Shown: one piece after another, positions 5,790 through 13,198 of the stretch
Numbering within the stretch: the first letter of the stretch is position 1
Layout of the letters: the number at the start of each line of letters is the position of its first letter
Source: a virus
Reading direction: 5' to 3' (one strand)
IMG/VR virus record: IMGVR_UViG_3300024518_003711
Location: 1 to 23,470 of that record
Length of the DNA stretch: 23,470 nt
The notes under the pieces: model-generated
The model's database searches: none
Seen by the model: the letters and a program-made list of their open reading frames with translations, nothing else
What the model was told of the DNA's origin: nothing
Translations under genes and position numbers: made by a program

Positions 5790-6215
5790 ATGACCGCCCC
5801 GATCCTCGTGCGCACCGAAGCCCTACCCTTTGCCGGGGACACGTGGGCAGCCGACGGGAGCCAGGAGGCGCCGACCGCTGGCCTCGAGCTGCTGTGCACC
5901 GCCTCGCCCGTGCTCTGGAAGATCACCGGGTACACAGGCACCGGCCCAACGGCGGAGCCGGTCACGGACGCGCTCACGACCATCGACGCGCGCCTGGTCA
6001 TGCGAGACCCGAACCCCGATGCAGTGCTCGAGACCGCGACCACAACCAGGCTGACCGACGGAGGCGCGCCCGAGCGGCCCCTCGGAACCGGCCTGCGAGA
6101 CCGCGACATCGCTCCGGGGCAGCGCTTCTTTTGCGGGCTGGTCTCGGTCACCCACACGGGGCCAGCGTCCGCGGTGCGGATCGTGATCACCAGCGGCGCG
6201 AAGCTGGTCGTCTAG
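5790..6215 (+). CDS. Small beta-rich hypothetical protein (141 aa)
   Basis: The ATG at 5790 follows a TGGTAGACT element and begins MTAPILVRTEALPFAGDTW. The protein is soluble and rich in Thr, Val, Ala and Pro, with short predicted strands (LELLCTASPVLWKITGYTG; DARLVMRD; RFFCGLVSVTH; AVRIVITSGAKLVV) that suggest a single beta-sandwich. I do not recognise the family. Lying between the baseplate end of the structural operon and a fibre gene, it could be a small appendage or decoration protein. It is transcribed convergently with the structural operon, and its TAG stop is interlocked with the gpI-like gene's TAG in CTAG. Confidence 0.6.
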   Translation: MTAPILVRTEALPFAGDTWAADGSQEAPTAGLELLCTASPVLWKITGYTGTGPTAEPVTDALTTIDARLVMRDPNPDAVLETATTTRLTDGGAPERPLGTGLRDRDIAPGQRFFCGLVSVTHTGPASAVRIVITSGAKLVV

Positions 6216-6790
6216 GCTAGCCCGGCGAGGACGTGCGGCCCGTCGAGCAAGCTCGTGTCGAGCACGAACGTGTCCGCCTTGGCTACCGGGCTATAGATCA
6301 AGCACAGCGTGGTCCCGCGAGGACGGACGAATTCCAGCGCGTTCAGATACAGCTCCGCTTCATCGGCCGTCGTGGAGTAGAACACCACGCAGTAGACCAG
6401 CGGTGTCGTGTGCGATATCTCGACGGTCTGAGCCCCATCGACCAGTGCTTCGGCGAGGTCGATCGTCGCCTGCGGCTCGCGGCGGCCGAACGCGCCTCCG
6501 TCGATCGCCAGGACCGGCGCTTTGTAGCGGGCGTCAGACCAGCCATCGGGGCGAGGCCAGGAGAGCTCGGCACCCTTGGCCGTGAGAAAGATCCCCTCGG
6601 TGCCAGCGATCCCACGCGTCCGCCATCGAAGCATGAACTGCGACTCGAGCAGGTCGTCGAACATCCCGGTCACGACATCGCGCCACACGAGCCCCTCGGG
6701 GTCCATGACCAGGGGCGGCCTGAATGTCTGTTCCCACAGGGCCTTGGTGTCGATCGTGATCGAGCCATAGACGGGGTCGGGGTAGGGCAT
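6212..6790 (-). CDS. Baseplate wedge tip protein, gpI / DUF2612-like (192 aa)
   Basis: The last gene of the structural operon, starting 3 bases after gpJ stops. This position matches gpI, which links the baseplate wedge to the fibres in P2/Mu-type tails. Residues ~60-110 hold a segment with the expected pattern of a Gly-rich turn and an arginine-containing YKAPVLAIDGGAFGRREPQ, and residues ~115-170 a beta-alpha-beta part (VEISHTTPLVYCVVFYST, ALEFVRPRGTTLCLIYSP). The RPRGT element resembles the paGv motif of DUF2612/gpI proteins. Fold assignment rests mainly on order and these short motifs. Confidence 0.65.
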   Translation of the reverse strand: MPYPDPVYGSITIDTKALWEQTFRPPLVMDPEGLVWRDVVTGMFDDLLESQFMLRWRTRGIAGTEGIFLTAKGAELSWPRPDGWSDARYKAPVLAIDGGAFGRREPQATIDLAEALVDGAQTVEISHTTPLVYCVVFYSTTADEAELYLNALEFVRPRGTTLCLIYSPVAKADTFVLDTSLLDGPHVLAGLA

Positions 6791-6793
6791 GGC

Positions 6794-7996
6794 TCAAGCT
6801 CCGATCACGTCGACATCCACGAGCGCGATCGTGGCCTGCTCGCGGTCTGGGATGATCAATGTGCCGTTGACGGTCGGCGGGTCGACGAACCCCACGAGGA
6901 CGACGGCGTCGGCGATGCCGGGGATCCCAGCGGAGCCAACGACGGTTTGCAGTTGGAAACTCACAACGTCCTGGCCGGCGACGTAGAGAGCAGCGGCCGC
7001 GACGATCGCCTCCTTGATCGTCGTCTCGCGAGCTACAGACGCCCCCGACGACGCGTCCGCGGGGTAGCCCTCTCCCTGGCTGATCGTGACCTCCACGTGG
7101 ACCTGGACAGGGACGGGGCGCGAGAACTTGTTGGTGACCGAGCCGCCGACATAGCTCGCATCCGTGAGCGCGACGGAGACATTGCCGACCGTGGTCACCG
7201 ACTTCGCGCGGGCACCCTGGATCGCGGTGGCGATCTCGACGTCATCCCCGCCGACCGCGATGATCTCGATCCACCTCTTGAGGCCCCAGAACGCGTCAGC
7301 CGAATCATACGGCCACTCGATCATGGTGGCAGCGGTGACGCCCGTGACCTTTAGGACGGCTGCCACGACGTTGTCCGACGTGCTCGCGCGGAACCGGGCC
7401 CGGTACTCGGCGTCAGTCTCGATGTCGCGCCCGACAACGGCCGGTGCTGCGTTCGTGTTGGTCACCCACCCGCTGACCGGGGTGGTGATCGCCCACGTCG
7501 ACGAGACGATCGCGGTCTTGGGCCCGGTCTCCGAGAACGTGTACTCACCGTCAATGAAGCCGCCACCAGGGATCACCACTGGCGCGTCGAGCGACCAGGG
7601 CAGCGTCTCGCCGTCGATCACGAGCTTCGACCCCGCCGGCACGTTGACCGCCGGCCCCGCGGCCGCGCCCATGCTGATCGTGATCGTCGAGGCCGTGGCC
7701 AGCAGCTTGGGGCCGATCTTCGGGGTCAACTGCAGCTCGAGGGAGCTGCCGCTGGCCACGCCACCGGTCCCAGGTGCGCCGTCCACCCAACCCGCGTTAT
7801 ATACGCCGAGCTGATCGTCATACGCCGCCTTCAAGATGACAGCGAACGAGCGCCCCTGGTCGGCAGCTGCGCCGTTCTCAACGTCGACGTTCTCCGTGGT
7901 TGCCGCTGTGTAGGCGGTCTGCCACGAGGCGAACAGGCCGTCGTAGGTCGCGGGCACAAACCCGAGGGTCTCGTCATATCCAAAATCCGTGCTCAT
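6794..7996 (-). CDS. Baseplate wedge protein, gpJ family (400 aa)
   Basis: Starts at ATG 7996, overlapping the gp25-like gene's stop as ATGA. The N-terminal ~80 residues (LASWQTAYTAATTENVDVEN... Y) and the middle with RDIETDAEYRARFRAS (residues ~185-200) are characteristic of baseplate J proteins, where a TDEEYR-R-R motif is a family hallmark. The C-terminal part holds beta strands and a helix (KEAIVAAAALYVAGQDV) as in gpJ/gp47. Two or three copies per wedge build the hexagonal baseplate. Length and order (gp25-like, J, I) match the family. Confidence 0.9.
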   Translation of the reverse strand: MSTDFGYDETLGFVPATYDGLFASWQTAYTAATTENVDVENGAAADQGRSFAVILKAAYDDQLGVYNAGWVDGAPGTGGVASGSSLELQLTPKIGPKLLATASTITISMGAAAGPAVNVPAGSKLVIDGETLPWSLDAPVVIPGGGFIDGEYTFSETGPKTAIVSSTWAITTPVSGWVTNTNAAPAVVGRDIETDAEYRARFRASTSDNVVAAVLKVTGVTAATMIEWPYDSADAFWGLKRWIEIIAVGGDDVEIATAIQGARAKSVTTVGNVSVALTDASYVGGSVTNKFSRPVPVQVHVEVTISQGEGYPADASSGASVARETTIKEAIVAAAALYVAGQDVVSFQLQTVVGSAGIPGIADAVVLVGFVDPPTVNGTLIIPDREQATIALVDVDVIGA

Positions 7997-8358
7997 AACG
8001 TCACCGCGATCGGGTCATCGTAGATCGTCCGAGCCTCGACCTTGATCGAGAGCCTCGGCCCTGGCTCGACATCGAAATCCACGGATACATCTGGCTCACC
8101 TGTGATCTCCGCGACGCCCTCGACATCGAGCACAGCCTCTCGCACCATCGCCGACCGCTCAGCGTCACTCGTGTCCGGCTGCATGAGCCGCCTATGGTCG
8201 AGGCCGTCCTTGGTGTCGAGGGCGTTGCCGCCGAGCGGCGTAGCAAGCTTCATCCACACGCGCACCCGCACGGCCTCGGACCCGGTCACGTACACCAACG
8301 GGTGCACGAGCGCGGGCGGATCCGCGTCCGTGTCGATGTCCCACACTGCGCCGGACAT
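7993..8358 (-). CDS. Baseplate wedge protein, gpW/gp25-like, DUF2634 type (121 aa)
   Basis: Starts at ATG 8358, sharing one base with the hub gene's stop (TGATG). A longer open frame continues upstream but is a shadow of the hub gene. After a short acidic N-terminus (WDIDTDADPP) the protein carries ALDTKDGLDHRRLM, matching the conserved dG.dy....  element of the gp25/DUF2634 lysozyme-like wedge fold, then a helix (SAMVREAVLDVEGV) and strands (VSVDFDV, RLSIKVEAR). It attaches the gpJ wedge to the hub and nucleates the sheath in this tail type. Confidence 0.8.
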   Translation of the reverse strand: MSGAVWDIDTDADPPALVHPLVYVTGSEAVRVRVWMKLATPLGGNALDTKDGLDHRRLMQPDTSDAERSAMVREAVLDVEGVAEITGEPDVSVDFDVEPGPRLSIKVEARTIYDDPIAVTL

Positions 8359-9398
8359 CAGAACACCTCCGGGATCGTCTGGAGGGCGTCGAGCTTGAGC
8401 CGCGAGGACCCTCCCCCATACGTGTCGAGTTCGAGGTCTGCCTGGTCGATCCGGTACTGTGTGCCCACGTCCACCCCTTGAATCTCGACTTGCCTGCCCG
8501 GTCGAGCCAGCGGGTTCGCCCATGTGACCGCCGCCATCTCCTGGGCTTGCAGCCGCTCCACTGGCCCCTGGAGGGTTCCGTCCGCGTCGGACAACATGAG
8601 CACCGGGAAGCCTGGGATCACGCTGCTCGAGTCGAGCAAGAGGAACTCTCCGCTCTGGATCGACCAGCGCAGGTCGACCGCGGACAGGAACGACCGGAGA
8701 TGATCGACGGCCGGGCCGCTGCACGTGTAGCTCCCAGAGATGAGCAAATCCGCCGCCGTCCCACCGCCTGCGATCGTCGACGTCGCCAGCGTGTTCTCCA
8801 GCCGAGCTCGGTCCACGGTCAGCCCGATCGCGTTGATCAGGTCCACGACGATGTCCACGACGTTCGTCCCCGCGCTGTATGACTTGCTGCGAAAGCTCAC
8901 GAGCCCGCCCCCGCTCACCTGCACGACCGACGCCGCGCCAAGCGTGTGGCCGCCGTCCTCGGCGCGGATCGTCGTGACCATGTCGAGGCCGTCCGGCTTG
9001 GTCGTGATGCTGTTCGAGCTGCCCACGAAACCCAGGGACAGGGGCGGGATGATCGCCGCTGCGCCGGGCACGTGGTAGCCCCAGTCGAGCTCGACCGAGG
9101 CCAGGCCGGCGTTGTCTGTCGTGATCTCGATCGGCGCAGCACTGGCCCCAGCCAGGAGTAACTGTGCCCGCTCCTTCGGCGTCCAGTCGATCCGCTTGCG
9201 CACTGTGCCCGAGATCAGATCCGCTGTCTCCGGCGCGAGGTTGAATAGCCGGATCTCGATCGTGTTCGGCGTGGGCTCGAGGGTCCACGTGCCACTGGCT
9301 TGAATCCTGATCCGCTCGGCCGTGATTGGGTTGCCAGAGTCAAACGTGCCGGTGCCGTTGGTCACGCGGCACCGTGCGAACAGGCGCGGCTGGGTCAC
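8358..9398 (-). CDS. Baseplate hub protein, gp27/gpD-like (346 aa)
   Basis: GTG start at 9398 in a GTGA overlap with the previous stop. The first ~110 residues are beta-rich and include TIEIRLFNLAPETADLI, the pattern of phage hub proteins in which each monomer contributes tube-like domains (x-I-x-I-x-N-L). Residues ~165-250 contain RSKSYSAGTNVVDIVVDLINAIGL and AVDHLRSFLSAVDLRWSIQSGEFLLLD, as in hub domain III. The trimeric hub joins the spike to the tail tube. Internal similarity and gene order support it; no catalytic domain is visible. Confidence 0.8.
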   Translation of the reverse strand: MTQPRLFARCRVTNGTGTFDSGNPITAERIRIQASGTWTLEPTPNTIEIRLFNLAPETADLISGTVRKRIDWTPKERAQLLLAGASAAPIEITTDNAGLASVELDWGYHVPGAAAIIPPLSLGFVGSSNSITTKPDGLDMVTTIRAEDGGHTLGAASVVQVSGGGLVSFRSKSYSAGTNVVDIVVDLINAIGLTVDRARLENTLATSTIAGGGTAADLLISGSYTCSGPAVDHLRSFLSAVDLRWSIQSGEFLLLDSSSVIPGFPVLMLSDADGTLQGPVERLQAQEMAAVTWANPLARPGRQVEIQGVDVGTQYRIDQADLELDTYGGGSSRLKLDALQTIPEVF

Positions 9399-9748
9399 GA
9401 GATCACCCCTGCCGCCAGTTTCTCAGCGGCCGTGACATACATGAGGCGGACAGCACCGTCCGAGTCGAGGTCGTTGCGGCCGGGGTCTTGCTGGCGGTTG
9501 CTCGTGTCCCGGCAGACCAGCGCGCCGTCGGGTAGACGCGGGTCGCTGATCGACCGTAGTAGGTCGGCGTTGTGCCTGAGCGCGCGCCCTTGGATGGGCA
9601 GGGGCTCGCGCTCGGCATCGTACAGCGAAGCAACCCAGATCTGTTCGGTGTCCAGCCAGAACACTTCGATCTGATAGTCGACACCGTCGAGTTTCTGCTC
9701 GGTGGATCGACCGGTCTTGCCGTCGACGTCGAGATTCAAGATGATCAC
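9395..9748 (-). CDS. Baseplate plug protein, DUF6983 / Pam3-gp18-like (117 aa)
   Basis: GTG start at 9748 overlapping the preceding TGA. The N-terminus has a strand pair around LDGVDYQIEVFWLDTEQIWVASLYDAEREPL, matching the family pattern of L-dg-..Y.i.l.wn...-.w.ldlyda-g.pl. This family lies inside the distal tube and plugs it in related simple contractile tails. The C-terminal ~50 residues (GALVCRDTSNRQQDPGRNDLDSDGAVRLMYV) match the later strand region. A small protein between the Dit-like and hub genes is the usual arrangement. Confidence 0.75.
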   Translation of the reverse strand: MIILNLDVDGKTGRSTEQKLDGVDYQIEVFWLDTEQIWVASLYDAEREPLPIQGRALRHNADLLRSISDPRLPDGALVCRDTSNRQQDPGRNDLDSDGAVRLMYVTAAEKLAAGVIS

Positions 9749-10323
9749 GACAGCCCCCCGACAACGGCCGCGGTGGTGCCAGCGTCCGCCGTGGTCGCGC
9801 TCTGCCGGCCCCCCTCGCTCACACCGCCGACCGCATCAGCGAGAGATGGGTCGACGTTGGGCAGGGCCGAGGTGAACAGTGTCTCGGCGCGCTCCGACTC
9901 GCCGAGCGTGATCGTGGCTGCCCAGGTCCCGTCCTTGCCGGGCTCGAGGGTGTCGTCGATCTCGTCGATCACCCAGACCGTGCGCCCCGCTGGCGTGCGC
10001 CGGAACTCGCGGCCGTCGAACACGTCGAGCTCCTCGCCGGTGTCCTGGAGTCGTAGCAGCCGCTCGCGCGTCCTGATCGAGTGGAAGAGTTCCCAAATGA
10101 GGGGGGGCAGCGCGAGCGCGTAGGGGTTCGCGTCGGTGATCAGGACCTCCATCACGATCTGCTGCGCGAGCCGCTGGCGGTGTCGGGTGATCGGGGCGCC
10201 GCTCTCCAAGCGCGTAGTGGTCCGATCGAACCGGACCGGCGAGGAGATCGAGGTGATGACGTCGATCTGCACGTCACCGATCCGACCGGGGCTGCCGAGG
10301 GAGCCGAGGGGCAGGAGTGGCAT
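9745..10323 (-). CDS. Dit-like baseplate protein (192 aa)
   Basis: Starts at ATG 10323, sharing one base with the spike gene's stop; the open frame upstream is a shadow. Residues ~15-55 (GDVQIDVITSISSPVRFDRTTTRLESGAPITRHRQRLAQQI) fit the N-terminal pattern of Dit-like phage baseplate proteins: a PVE-x-GA-x-I-x-DH-type motif followed by a strand. The middle holds helical and strand segments (LIWELFHSIRTRERLL, REFRRTPAGRTVWVIDEI), and the C-terminal ~40 residues are low-complexity Ala/Thr/Gly. It probably forms a ring joining tube end and hub. Confidence 0.7.
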   Translation of the reverse strand: MPLLPLGSLGSPGRIGDVQIDVITSISSPVRFDRTTTRLESGAPITRHRQRLAQQIVMEVLITDANPYALALPPLIWELFHSIRTRERLLRLQDTGEELDVFDGREFRRTPAGRTVWVIDEIDDTLEPGKDGTWAATITLGESERAETLFTSALPNVDPSLADAVGGVSEGGRQSATTADAGTTAAVVGGLS

Positions 10324-11117
10324 CAGACGCCCATCGCTTTCGTGGTGGCGATCGCGGATTTGGCGGCGTCCCACGCGATCTGCCCCGCCGTGAGGCCCGC
10401 TGTCCCGCCGTCGCCGTTCGGCGGGACGATGGCCGCCGCTGCTGAAACCGCCGCGGTCCACCCAGCATCGATGGCCGTGAGCAACGCCTGCGCCTTGGCC
10501 AGTGCCTCGGCGGCAGGGGCCCCAGCGTTGACCGTCGAGCCGTCGAGCGTGATCGTGCCGGCCGTGGTCGCCGTGATGTCGCCTGTTTTGGTCAGCGTCA
10601 GAGTCGCGTTCTCCGTGGTGATCGTGACCTCGCCGTCCAGGCCGGCCACCTTGATCGCGTGACCCGCCGGGCCGACCAGATAGAAGTCATCCCCCCAGTC
10701 CACGGGCGCCGTCTCGGGTGCGGTGATCGACACCGGCAAAAGCATCGCGTCGTTGAGATTGTGGTGCCGCGCGTCGAAGATGAAGCTCTGCCCGGGGTCG
10801 CGGTTCTTGCGCCACGCCTGCGCGCCACGGTCCGCACACAAGCCCAGGACCTCGTCGCCCACGCGGACCGGTATGAGCAGGCCGAACCCGCCGCCGCCGA
10901 TGGTCAGAACTGGGGCGTTGTCCACGGGCCCGTCTCCGACCTGCTCGCCACCCTCGCGCCGACCCGGGCCGGGGTCGAACTCAACGTCGCGCTCGCGCTG
11001 TAGTTGCCGCCGTTTCGCGGTGACCACGCCTGGGACGACCGTGCGAAGCGCCTCGCGGGCGACATCGCCGACCAGATTGATCGCCTCGAGAAACTTGCCG
11101 CTGACCAGGCTAGCCAC
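10323..11117 (-). CDS. Central spike / puncturing protein, Gp138-N (gpV-like) family (264 aa)
   Basis: GTG start at 11117, overlapping the tape-measure stop by 8 bases. Residues ~25-135 form the OB-fold domain of tail spikes: VVPGVV, then GFGLLIPVRVGDEVLGLCADR, then SFIFDARHHNLNDAMLLPVSI, matching the VPG-V...P...GD.vl...-er...R.h-lsDa..lP pattern. Residues ~145-200 are short strand repeats (AIKVAGLDGEVTITTENATL; TLTKTGDITATTAGTITLDG) typical of the triangular beta-helix needle. The C-terminal ~65 residues are Ala-rich helix. It is unusual that the gene lies straight after the tape measure rather than after the hub. Confidence 0.85.
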   Translation of the reverse strand: MASLVSGKFLEAINLVGDVAREALRTVVPGVVTAKRRQLQRERDVEFDPGPGRREGGEQVGDGPVDNAPVLTIGGGGFGLLIPVRVGDEVLGLCADRGAQAWRKNRDPGQSFIFDARHHNLNDAMLLPVSITAPETAPVDWGDDFYLVGPAGHAIKVAGLDGEVTITTENATLTLTKTGDITATTAGTITLDGSTVNAGAPAAEALAKAQALLTAIDAGWTAAVSAAAAIVPPNGDGGTAGLTAGQIAWDAAKSAIATTKAMGV

Positions 11118-13188
11118 CGGACACCCCCGGGAGCTGGCGGCCGCCGCCTTGCTGATTCACGAGGGCCTCAGCGTTCACCTCGATGATTGATACCACGGCC
11201 TTCTGTACGGCGGTGAGGGTGGACTCCAGGGCCGTGGCGATCTCGGCCCCGGCCGCCGCCGCGTTTTGCCCGAGGGTCGAGCCAGCCGCGGCGCTGATAT
11301 TCACCACGAGATTCTCGATCATCTTCACGACCACGTTGAGATTGATGATCAGCGTGTGCGGTGGGGGTCGCTTCTCCATGACCGCGCCGGGACCCTTGAG
11401 CCCTAGCACATCGAGGATGTTCTCGGTCCCATCGTCGACGGCCGTGGGCTTGGCTTTCTTGCGGCCCTTGCCCTTGCGCCGTGGTCGTTTCTTCCTCTTG
11501 CCCGCGATCGTCTTGGCGGCCTTGCCTTCGAGCTTGGCCAGGTCGCCGGACACTTCTTGCTCGAGGGCCGCCATCGCTGCCCGGCGCACGAGCGGACTCT
11601 CCCCCGCACCCTCGCCGCGAGCGATCGCCTCGGTGGCCTTGCGTGACGCGCGTCCGGCACCAGCGGTCTCCCGCACATCCTCGCGGGCCTGCTGGGCAAA
11701 GAACGCGGCGCCCTCTTCGCTGATCCCTCGGCTGAGCGCGCGGTCTTTGGCCGCTGTCGCTGCTGCCTCGGCGAGGTCGATCGTGTCCACCTTCTTGACC
11801 TTTTGGCCGCCGGCGATGAACCCAGGCGCACCGCGTTTGGCAGTGGTGCCGCCGCTGAGAGCGTCGAGCTTTGCGAGCTCATCGTCGAGGCCGGTGACGC
11901 CCTCGAGCAGCCCCTCGACGGCGTCGCTCGCACCCAGGAACTTGTTCAGGAGCGCACCGATCGCAACACCAGCAGCCCCAGCTGCGAACACTAGCCCGGC
12001 CGGGCCCATGAATGCAGCCTGTAGGGCGATGGTCCCGACGGCGAGCGTGGCAAAGGCGGCCTCGGTGCTGCCCGTTACATCGATCACGACTCGCATGGCG
12101 CCGACCAGGAGGTCAAGCACGGTCGCCATCGCCGTCGCTATGTCCATGAACCCGGTGAAGAAACTCTCAACGTCCTCCTTTGTGATCGATTGGATCGCCT
12201 CACGCAGCGATTTGAGCACCTTGATCAGGGACGACGCGAGCGTGCCAGCGAGCCCCTCCCCATCGCCGCCAACGTTGGCGATGTCCTTTAGCAGCCCCTT
12301 GAATTCGTCGAGCACGCCGAGTTGCGCAACTTGGTCGAAGAAGTTGGCGATCCCATCCTTGAGGTTGGAGATCACGCCCTTGGTCGTGTCCATCTGCACA
12401 GCCATCGACCCTGATACGCCTTCGAGCTGTCCGAAGCCTACTAACGCATTGGTGATTGCAGCCTCGGTGTTGTCGACCTCGGTGGTCTGGCCCTTGAAGG
12501 CCAACGACACCTTGTCGCCGTTGACCTTCATCCTGATACCAAGCTCCTTCAGCCGCTCGCCCTCGCCTTGGGTCGCGTCGAGCACAGCCTCGGTGACCTG
12601 GTCGAGTTCCTTTCCGTTGGCCGCGGCGATGTCGCCGAATGCCGTGAGCCGCTCCTCCGTCGGCTTGATCCCGCGGTTCTGTAGCTTGATGAAACTCTCT
12701 GTGATCTGCTCAACCTGAAAGGGCGTCGACTTCGCAAACCCTTGAATCTGTTTGAAAGCGGCCGTCCCCTCATCGACGCCGCCGAGGAGGTTATTGAGCT
12801 GCGCTCGCAGGCTCTCGAACTTCGCACCGACCCCGACGACAGCCGCGCCGACGCCCACGACCCCCAACGCAGCGACCCCCATGCCTCGCGCGACGTTCAA
12901 GGCCAGCGGGCCCATGCTCCGCATGCTGGTGCCGAGCGCAGCCCAACCCAACGCCGCACCCTTGGCTTTGCGCCCAGATGACGCGGCAGCAGCCCCGGCC
13001 TTGCGCGCTCCGGCTGCTGTCTTGACTGCCGCTCGAGCAGCTTGGTCCTGAGCCTTGTCGAGCGCCTTGACGCCGAGAGCTGCCTTCTTGGCTTGCTTGG
13101 CCAAATTCGCCAAGTCGCGGTTGGCCTTCTTGACCCCGCGATCCGAATACTTCGTGATGATCGCGATCACGAACTTGCGGATCACCAT
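11110..13188 (-). CDS. Tail tape measure protein (692 aa)
   Basis: Start chosen at ATG 13188, ten bases after the chaperone stop; an upstream in-frame TTG at 13221 is within the chaperone gene. Domains: N-terminal Lys/Ala-rich helix (residues ~15-85), hydrophobic segment (~103-123, VAALGVVGVGAAVVGVGAKF), then a TP901-type core with FAKSTPFQVEQITESFIKL and DATQGEGERLKELGI, a second hydrophobic stretch (~375-415), a polybasic tract (~557-579), and Val/Ile/Ala-rich C-terminus. It sets tail length, fills the tube and is ejected with the DNA. At about 1.5 Å per residue the length would correspond to roughly 100 nm. Confidence 0.92.
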   Translation of the reverse strand: MVIRKFVIAIITKYSDRGVKKANRDLANLAKQAKKAALGVKALDKAQDQAARAAVKTAAGARKAGAAAASSGRKAKGAALGWAALGTSMRSMGPLALNVARGMGVAALGVVGVGAAVVGVGAKFESLRAQLNNLLGGVDEGTAAFKQIQGFAKSTPFQVEQITESFIKLQNRGIKPTEERLTAFGDIAAANGKELDQVTEAVLDATQGEGERLKELGIRMKVNGDKVSLAFKGQTTEVDNTEAAITNALVGFGQLEGVSGSMAVQMDTTKGVISNLKDGIANFFDQVAQLGVLDEFKGLLKDIANVGGDGEGLAGTLASSLIKVLKSLREAIQSITKEDVESFFTGFMDIATAMATVLDLLVGAMRVVIDVTGSTEAAFATLAVGTIALQAAFMGPAGLVFAAGAAGVAIGALLNKFLGASDAVEGLLEGVTGLDDELAKLDALSGGTTAKRGAPGFIAGGQKVKKVDTIDLAEAAATAAKDRALSRGISEEGAAFFAQQAREDVRETAGAGRASRKATEAIARGEGAGESPLVRRAAMAALEQEVSGDLAKLEGKAAKTIAGKRKKRPRRKGKGRKKAKPTAVDDGTENILDVLGLKGPGAVMEKRPPPHTLIINLNVVVKMIENLVVNISAAAGSTLGQNAAAAGAEIATALESTLTAVQKAVVSIIEVNAEALVNQQGGGRQLPGVSGG

Positions 13189-13198
13189 GAGAGCACCA

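Noticed and set aside
6233-7354. 373-residue plus-strand ORF opposite the gpI and gpJ genes
   Set aside because: Arg/Asp/Val/His-rich composition without domain character; it lies across two well-supported minus-strand genes.
9065-9075. GTGGTAGCCCC inside the hub gene region
   Set aside because: Not before any start codon, on the opposite strand to the hub gene, and differs from TAGAC.
7993-9288. 431-residue minus-strand ORF reading through the hub region
   Set aside because: Only its last 121 residues, from ATG 8358, are real (gp25-like). The upstream part is a shadow of the hub gene in another frame.
11183-12718. 511-residue plus-strand ORF opposite the tape measure gene
   Set aside because: It is Ser/Pro/Ala-rich shadow coding typical of the antisense of high-GC Lys/Asp/Ala genes. 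The minus-strand frame has clear tape-measure motifs.
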